Shown here one piece after another: positions 58,889 to 64,000 of a DNA stretch of 64,000 nucleotides. Each line of letters opens with the position of its first letter. Positions within the stretch are counted from its first letter, which is position 1. The DNA is taken from NCBI RefSeq assembly GCF_004298475.1, contig NZ_SCRP01000003.1, positions 1 to 64,000 on the forward strand, written 5' to 3'. This stretch comes from Paraburkholderia sp. (lineage in GTDB: Bacteria > Pseudomonadota > Gammaproteobacteria > Burkholderiales > Burkholderiaceae). Under the pieces are notes generated by a model. That model saw nothing but the letters and a program-made list of their open reading frames with translations. It ran no database searches and was not told the DNA's origin. The position numbers and the translations under genes are program-made.

Positions 58889-61366
58889 ATGAACGAACCA
58901 CTCGTTGAAGAGCGCCCCGACACACGCGTCGCCGAATTCGAAATTCACGGCATGACGTGCGCGTCGTGCGCCACCCGCGTCGAAAAAGCGCTCGCCAAAG
59001 TGCCGGGCGTCGCGCGCGCCTCCGTCAATCTCGCCACCGAAAAAGCCACCATCGAAACGCAAGACGGCGTCGCGCCGGAAGCGCTCGTGAGCGCCGTCGA
59101 AAAGGCCGGTTACGAGGCCGTGCCGGTCGCCACCGAAACCGCCGCCTTCGCCATCGGCGGCATGACCTGCGCGTCGTGCGCTAACCGCGTCGAGCGCGCG
59201 CTCGCGCGCATGCCCGGCGTCGCGGGCGCCACCGTCAACCTCGCGACCGAACAGGCCACCGTCAACCTGCGCGCGCCGCTCACGGGCGATCTGAGCGATC
59301 AGCTCGTCGCCGCCGTGAAAAAGGCAGGCTACGAAGCGACGCCGCTCGCAACCGAAGATTCCGCCGCAGCCAGCCAGGAAGCCGACGCGCGCAACGCCGC
59401 CGCCCGTGCCGCCACGCGCCGCGAATGGCGCGCCGTGCTGATCTCGGCCGTGCTCACCGCGCCGCTCGTGGTGCCGATGTTCACCCGCGGGTTCGGCATC
59501 GACTGGATGCTGCCTGCCAGCGTGCAGATCGTGCTCGCGTCGATCGTGCAGTTCGGCTTCGGCGCGCGCTTCTACCGCGCCGCCTGGCGGGCCCTGCGCG
59601 CGGGCGCGGGCAACATGGATCTGCTCGTTGCGCTCGGCACGTCGGCGGCGTGGGGCGTGAGCATCTACGCGATGCTCGCGCATCCCGGCGACGACGCGCA
59701 TCTCTACTTCGAGGCGTCGGCGGTCGTCATCACGCTCGTGCGCTTCGGCAAGTGGCTCGAAGCGCGCGCGAAGCGCCGGACCACCGACGCCATCCGCGCA
59801 CTCAACGCGCTGCGCCCCGACCGCGCGCGCATCCGCGAAGGCGGCGGCGAGCGCGAAGTGCCGCTCAACGCCGTGCGCGTGAGCATGGTGGTCGTCGTGC
59901 GTCCGGGCGAGCGGTTGCCGGTGGATGGCGTCGTGCTGGAAGGCCGCACCCACATCGACGAATCGCTGATTACCGGCGAAAGCCTGCCCGTGGCCAAACA
60001 GCCCGGCGACCCCGTCACGGCAGGCTCGATCAACGGTGAAGGCGCGCTGGCCGTGCGCACCACGGCCATCGGCGCGGAAACGACGCTCGCGCGCATCATC
60101 CGGCTCGTCGAGAGCGCGCAGGCGGAGAAGGCGCCGATCCAGCGGCTCGTCGACCGCGTGAGCGCCGTGTTCGTGCCCGCGATCCTCATCATCGCGGCGA
60201 TTACGCTCGTGGGCTGGCTCATCGCGGGCGCGCATGCGGAAACCGCGATTCTCAACGCCGTCGCGGTGCTCGTGATCGCGTGCCCCTGCGCGCTCGGACT
60301 CGCGACGCCTGCCGCGATCATGGCGGGCACCGGCGTCGCCGCGCGCCACGGCGTGCTGATCAAGGACGCGGAAGCGCTGGAAACCGCGCACAACGTGAGC
60401 GTGGTCGCCTTCGACAAGACCGGCACGCTCACGCTCGGCCAGCCGTCGCTCACGGCGTTCGAGACCGCCGATGGCGTCATTCGCGCCGAGGCGCTCGCAC
60501 ACGCAGCCGCCGTACAGCAGCAAAGCGAGCACCCGCTCGCCAAGGCTGTGGTGAAGGCGTTCCAGGCGCAGGCACAAGGCGCGGCCCTGCCTGCTGCTCC
60601 ACATGCGCGCGCCGTGCCGGGCCGCGGCGTGGAAGCGGAAGTCGACGGGCGGCGCTACGCGCTCGGCAGCGGCCGCTGGCTGGACGAACTCGGGCTTGCG
60701 GTGCCGTCCGGACTCAAGGCGCGCGCGCAGGAACTCGAAGCGGCGGGCAACACCGTCTCCTGGCTGATCGGTGCGGGCGCAACGGGTGAGCCGGACGCGG
60801 TGCTCGCCCTGCTCGCCTTCGGCGACACGGTCAAGCCGAGCGCGCAGGAAGCGATTGCGCGCCTGAAGACGATGGGCATCCGCAGCGTGCTCGTGACGGG
60901 CGACAACGCGGGCAGCGCGGCGGCAGTCGCGGCGCAGCTTGGCATCGACGACGTCCACGCGCAGGTGCTGCCCGACGACAAGGCCCGCACGATCCGCGAC
61001 CTGAAGATCCGCACGGGCGGCATCGTCGCGATGGCGGGCGACGGCATCAATGACGCACCGGCGCTCGCCGCCGCCGATATCGGCATCGCGATGGCCACGG
61101 GCACCGACGTCGCCATGCACGCGGCGGGCATCACGCTGATGCGCGGCGACCCGGCACTCGTTGCGGCCGCAATCGACATTGCGCGGCGCACGTGGCGCAA
61201 GATCCAGCAGAACCTGTTCTGGGCGTTCGTGTACAACCTGATCGGCATTCCGCTCGCGGCCTTCGGCCTGCTCAATCCGATGATCGCGGGTGCGGCGATG
61301 GCGTTTTCCAGCGTGAGCGTCGTCACCAATGCGCTCTTGCTGAGAACCTGGCGCGACAAGCGCTGA
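58889..61366 (+). CDS. copA: Copper-exporting P-type ATPase with two metal-binding domains
   Basis: An 825-residue Cu(+)-translocating P1B-type ATPase. Two N-terminal heavy-metal domains each have GMTCASC (near 20 and 93). Then come eight membrane helices, the actuator motif LITGESLPV, the intramembrane CPC site (C465-P466-C467 in [13 protein letters not shown]), phosphorylated D509 in [11 protein letters not shown], the SEHPLAKAV motif of metal P-type ATPases, and [12 protein letters not shown]; the last helices have [11 protein letters not shown] and MAFSSVSVV typical of CopA (Cu+). The start is the ATG at 58889: an in-frame upstream TTG at 58817 lies inside the -35 box of the CueR-type promoter and so cannot be the start. 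It exports cytoplasmic copper. Confidence 0.96.
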   Translation: MNEPLVEERPDTRVAEFEIHGMTCASCATRVEKALAKVPGVARASVNLATEKATIETQDGVAPEALVSAVEKAGYEAVPVATETAAFAIGGMTCASCANRVERALARMPGVAGATVNLATEQATVNLRAPLTGDLSDQLVAAVKKAGYEATPLATEDSAAASQEADARNAAARAATRREWRAVLISAVLTAPLVVPMFTRGFGIDWMLPASVQIVLASIVQFGFGARFYRAAWRALRAGAGNMDLLVALGTSAAWGVSIYAMLAHPGDDAHLYFEASAVVITLVRFGKWLEARAKRRTTDAIRALNALRPDRARIREGGGEREVPLNAVRVSMVVVVRPGERLPVDGVVLEGRTHIDESLITGESLPVAKQPGDPVTAGSINGEGALAVRTTAIGAETTLARIIRLVESAQAEKAPIQRLVDRVSAVFVPAILIIAAITLVGWLIAGAHAETAILNAVAVLVIACPCALGLATPAAIMAGTGVAARHGVLIKDAEALETAHNVSVVAFDKTGTLTLGQPSLTAFETADGVIRAEALAHAAAVQQQSEHPLAKAVVKAFQAQAQGAALPAAPHARAVPGRGVEAEVDGRRYALGSGRWLDELGLAVPSGLKARAQELEAAGNTVSWLIGAGATGEPDAVLALLAFGDTVKPSAQEAIARLKTMGIRSVLVTGDNAGSAAAVAAQLGIDDVHAQVLPDDKARTIRDLKIRTGGIVAMAGDGINDAPALAAADIGIAMATGTDVAMHAAGITLMRGDPALVAAAIDIARRTWRKIQQNLFWAFVYNLIGIPLAAFGLLNPMIAGAAMAFSSVSVVTNALLLRTWRDKR

Positions 61367-61460
61367 AACCGCGCGGGACGGTAACGGACGGCGGCGGGCG
61401 CATTTCGTGCCCGCCGCCGTAAATCCTTTGCGGATCAGCGTGTTGTGCAGGATGCGGACA

Positions 61461-61795
61461 GCTTGTCCACAGGGCTTTCCACGAAAAATGTGGACAACCC
61501 GCTGCGCTTCTCAACAGATGCCTTCAGGCGCGGCATTGCCCGCAAAAGCGGTGCGCTTTCGGCTGCGCCGTGCTCGCGGCGCTGTGTTTTCGCGACATTC
61601 CTTGTGCATCAGACACTTAGGTCCGATGTCCCAAACTTGCCCACAACCCTTTCCACGATTTCTGTGGAAAAGTACCGCGTAGCCTGACGCGCGGTGCCTG
61701 TCGCGCTGCCTCGACGCGTCATCCTTTTCGCATCAGGCACTTAGGCGCGCTATCCCAAGCTTGCCCACAAGCCTTTCCACGAAAACTGGGGATAA
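61461..61795. repeat. Three copies of a 37-bp element with DnaA-box-like arms
   Basis: Copies at 61461-61497, 61635-61671 and 61759-61795 share CTTG(T/C)CCACA ... CTTTCCACGA ... followed by TGTGGACAA-like ends. Copy 1 has a perfect 9-bp inverted repeat TTGTCCACA/TGTGGACAA; the arms are one base from the DnaA box TTATCCACA. Copies 2 and 3 are part of longer 66-bp repeats (61606-61671 and 61730-61795, 124 bp apart). All lie in the 450-bp gap between copA and the penicillin-binding protein gene; no gene is seen there. Confidence 0.8.
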
Positions 61796-61814
61796 TTCCG
61801 GCGCGCGCCGCTCC

Positions 61815-64000
61815 TCACTGCCCCGGCTGCTGCTGCACGGGCGGCGTGTACTGCGCACCGCCGCCCGGAGCGGGCTCGGTGTCATCAGGCGTCGGAGTCG
61901 GCGCGAGCGCGGGCGCCTGCGACGGGAACGGCGACGCCGCAGGCGGCGCGCTCGCCGGTCCGATGATCGGCGGCACGCCCGGTTCGTACGGCTGCGGCGC
62001 AGCGGACGGCGCCGAAGCACCCACGGCCCCCGAAGGCGGCGCTTCCGGCGCTGGCGTCGAGGCCGGCGCTGGCGTCGGCGCGGTCTCCGGCGCAGAGGCC
62101 GATTCAGTACGCGGCCCGTGAACCGGCGCGCGTTTGACCGGCGCTGCGGCCTTCTGCTTCGGCGCAAACAGCACGTCGATCCAGGCGCTGAGCTTCGTGC
62201 GGAACGTATCGAATGCGCTCGGCGCCACTTCGGTATCGAAGCGTGCGTGCGAATCGACGATGCGCGCGCGCAACGCGCGCTGGAAGAAATCGCCGACGAT
62301 CGGCAGCGCACTGCGCGCGCCCTGCCCCCAGTAGTCGTCCAGCGTCACGCGGCCATCGTCGAATCCCACCCACGCGCCTGCCACGAGCTGCGGGTTCATG
62401 AGGATGAACCAGCCGTCCGTGTTGCTCTGCGTCGTGCCGGTCTTGCCCGCGACATCCGCGTGGATGCCAAAGCGCGAGCGAATGCTCGATCCCGTGCCGC
62501 GATTCACCACATCGCGCATCACGTCGATCAGCGTGCGGTCAGCGTCAACGGAAAGCGCGCGCTCCGGCGACGCGCTCGGAAATTCGGCGAGCACTTCGCC
62601 ATGCTTGTCCTCGATGCTCGTGACCATGCGCGGCTCGATGTACTCGCCGTCGTTGGCAATCGTGCTGTACGCCGACACCATTTCCTTGAGCGTCACCGGG
62701 CTCGTGCCGAGCGCGAGCGACGGCACCGGGTCGAGCCGGCTGTCGCGCACGCCCATGGCCCGCGCAAGGCGCGCCACCTTGTCCGGGCCGACCTCCTGCA
62801 TGACCTGCGCCGTGATGCGGTTGCGCGAGAAGGCAATGCCGTCGCGCAGCGTCATCGGCTTGTTGCTCGGCGGCACGTCGTCGTCCGGACGCCAGATCTC
62901 GCCGCCCGCAAGCGTAATTTCGACCGGCTGGTCGATGAAGGTATCGGTCGGCTTCGCGCCGCCCGCAAAGGCCGCGCCGTACACGAACGGCTTGAACGTG
63001 GAGCCCGGCTGACGCCGCGCCTGCTGGACGTGATCGTAGGGCTCGCCCGTGAAATCGCGGCTGCCGACCCACGCCTTGATCTGGCCGTTGCGCGGATCGA
63101 TCGCGAGGAATCCCGCCTGCAGTTCCGTCTTGTTCTTGCACAGCGCGTGCATGAACGCGCGATCGGCTGCAAGGTGCTTTACGGCATCCGCGTCGCTTTC
63201 GCCCGCATCGCGCGCCGTCTTGTAGTCCGGCGTCTCGCGCATGAACGTCCTGAACAGTTCGTTGCCCGGCGTGCAGCCGTTGCGTCCGCTCCACGCGCCG
63301 TTGGCGATGCCCTGCAACTGGTTCGCGTGCTGCGCGAGCGCCGCCGTCGCCATCGCCTGAAGACGCGCGTCGATCGTCGTGTGCACAACGAGTCCGTCCG
63401 AGTACACGTTGTAGTCGTTGCGGTCGGCCCACGCGATCAGCCATTTGCGCAACTGCTGCGCGAAGTGCGGCGCCGGGCCGGGCGGCTCGGTCTGACGCTC
63501 GAAGTCGAGGCGCAGCGGCTTTCTGGAAAGCGTCGCGTATTGCGCGGGCGTGAGCTTGCCGTACTTCACCATCTGCCCGAGCACCGTGTTGCGCCGCGCG
63601 AGCGCGCGCTCGGGGTTCAGCACCGGGTTGTAATAGGCGTTGCCCTTGAGCATGCCTGTGAGCGTCGCGCTTTGCAGAATGTCGAGTTGATCCGCCGACA
63701 CGCCGAAATACGTGCGCGCCGCCATCTCGATGCCGTAGGCGTTGTAGAGAAACGGCACCGTATTCAGGTACGTTTCGAGAATCTGCGGCTTGCTGTAGAC
63801 GGCCTCGATCTTGAGCGCCGTGATGGCTTCCTTGATCTTGCGCGTGAGCGTCGGCGCGCGGCCGATCTCGTCAGGATAGAGATTGCGCGCGAGTTGCTGC
63901 GTGATCGTCGAGCCGCCCTGGCGCGCGCCCGAGAACGTGTGCAGCGCGGCGCCCGCCGTGCGCCTGAAGTCGATGCCGTGGTGTTCGTAGAAGCGGTGAT
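61815..64000 (-). CDS. mrcA: Penicillin-binding protein 1A (cut by right edge)
   Basis: A bifunctional peptidoglycan synthase; the 5' end lies beyond position 64000. Visible: the glycosyltransferase domain from RFYEHHGID with QGGSTITQQLARN and Glu-rich LKIEAVYSKPQILETYLN; an OB-like insert; the transpeptidase domain with the nucleophile Ser in QPGSTFKPF, SRN in IAFSRNRITAQ and KTGTTQ. The C-terminus is an unusual, long Pro/Ala/Ser/Glu-rich tail (about the last 120 residues, after YWGQGARSALPIVGDFF). At least 728 residues are present. The tail is absent from E. coli PBP1A and probably extends in the periplasm. It is convergent with copA, separated from it by the triple-repeat region. Confidence 0.95.
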   Translation of the reverse strand, partial: HRFYEHHGIDFRRTAGAALHTFSGARQGGSTITQQLARNLYPDEIGRAPTLTRKIKEAITALKIEAVYSKPQILETYLNTVPFLYNAYGIEMAARTYFGVSADQLDILQSATLTGMLKGNAYYNPVLNPERALARRNTVLGQMVKYGKLTPAQYATLSRKPLRLDFERQTEPPGPAPHFAQQLRKWLIAWADRNDYNVYSDGLVVHTTIDARLQAMATAALAQHANQLQGIANGAWSGRNGCTPGNELFRTFMRETPDYKTARDAGESDADAVKHLAADRAFMHALCKNKTELQAGFLAIDPRNGQIKAWVGSRDFTGEPYDHVQQARRQPGSTFKPFVYGAAFAGGAKPTDTFIDQPVEITLAGGEIWRPDDDVPPSNKPMTLRDGIAFSRNRITAQVMQEVGPDKVARLARAMGVRDSRLDPVPSLALGTSPVTLKEMVSAYSTIANDGEYIEPRMVTSIEDKHGEVLAEFPSASPERALSVDADRTLIDVMRDVVNRGTGSSIRSRFGIHADVAGKTGTTQSNTDGWFILMNPQLVAGAWVGFDDGRVTLDDYWGQGARSALPIVGDFFQRALRARIVDSHARFDTEVAPSAFDTFRTKLSAWIDVLFAPKQKAAAPVKRAPVHGPRTESASAPETAPTPAPASTPAPEAPPSGAVGASAPSAAPQPYEPGVPPIIGPASAPPAASPFPSQAPALAPTPTPDDTEPAPGGGAQYTPPVQQQPGQ

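Noticed and set aside
52980..61120. Long frames antisense to the DUF748 gene (52980-55394) and to copA (58874-61120)
   Set aside because: Same shadow effect; no ribosome sites or domains.

Overview
The window looks like a chromosomal segment of a high-GC member of the Burkholderiaceae (Burkholderia / Paraburkholderia / Caballeronia type). The reasons are the strong G/C bias at third codon positions, the gltA-sdhE-sdhBADC-gntR-mdh-citE-like-prpD-acnA supercluster, and protein sequences typical of that family. The likely location on a secondary chromosome is inference. About 45 genes are supported. No rRNA, tRNA, CRISPR array, insertion sequence or replication origin was seen.

Layout. 1-273: 5' end of acetyl-CoA synthetase (acs), running off the left edge. 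662-11133: a tightly overlapping minus-strand block encoding a two-part hybrid secretion machine. It has a GspG-type major pseudopilin, a lytic transglycosylase, GspF, GspE, a PilM/GspL-PilN-PilO-PilP-like inner-membrane platform, a secretin, three minor pseudopilins and an OmpR-family response regulator. 11371-16143: its probable cargo, a divergently transcribed lytic chitin monooxygenase (AA10) and a large modular GH18 chitinase. 16279-18576: a CHASE2 sensor kinase that may pair with the distant response regulator. An iterated TGAG repeat with about 11-bp period lies upstream of both the chitinase and the gspG operon, suggesting co-regulation.

19085-33015: the TCA-cycle block (citrate synthase, SdhE, succinate dehydrogenase BADC, a GntR/UTRA regulator with a clear palindromic operator, malate dehydrogenase, a CitE-like lyase, a lysozyme-inhibitor-like exported protein, a PrpD-family dehydratase and aconitase A). 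33044-39152: a NarL-type response regulator, then a translationally coupled TetR-HlyD-ABC-ABC2-NodT tripartite efflux operon.

39153-46430 is the accessory part of the window: a lower-GC cassette with about 1.3 kb of gene-poor DNA, a possible small peptide gene with a strong ribosome-binding site, a gene carrying the C-terminal half of a C39/papain-like fold, a PQQ-type beta-propeller protein that ends with the N-terminal half of the same fold (nucleophile Cys replaced by Ser), an ABC exporter, an APH-family kinase and a MobA-like nucleotidyltransferase. I do not recognise this combination. It is the best candidate for an undescribed system, perhaps a peptide or small-molecule tailoring and export locus.

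46499-52811: a polyamine-type ABC importer operon (potA, binding protein, two permeases) divergent from a MocR-family regulator. 52842-58286: a large AsmA/DUF748 envelope protein and a DUF1254/DUF1214 lipoprotein. 58523-58615: a relic of a PaiB-like gene. 58817-61366: a copper-exporting P-type ATPase behind a near-consensus CueR promoter. 61461-61795: three copies of an intergenic element containing DnaA-box-like inverted repeats. 61815-64000: penicillin-binding protein 1A, running off the right edge.
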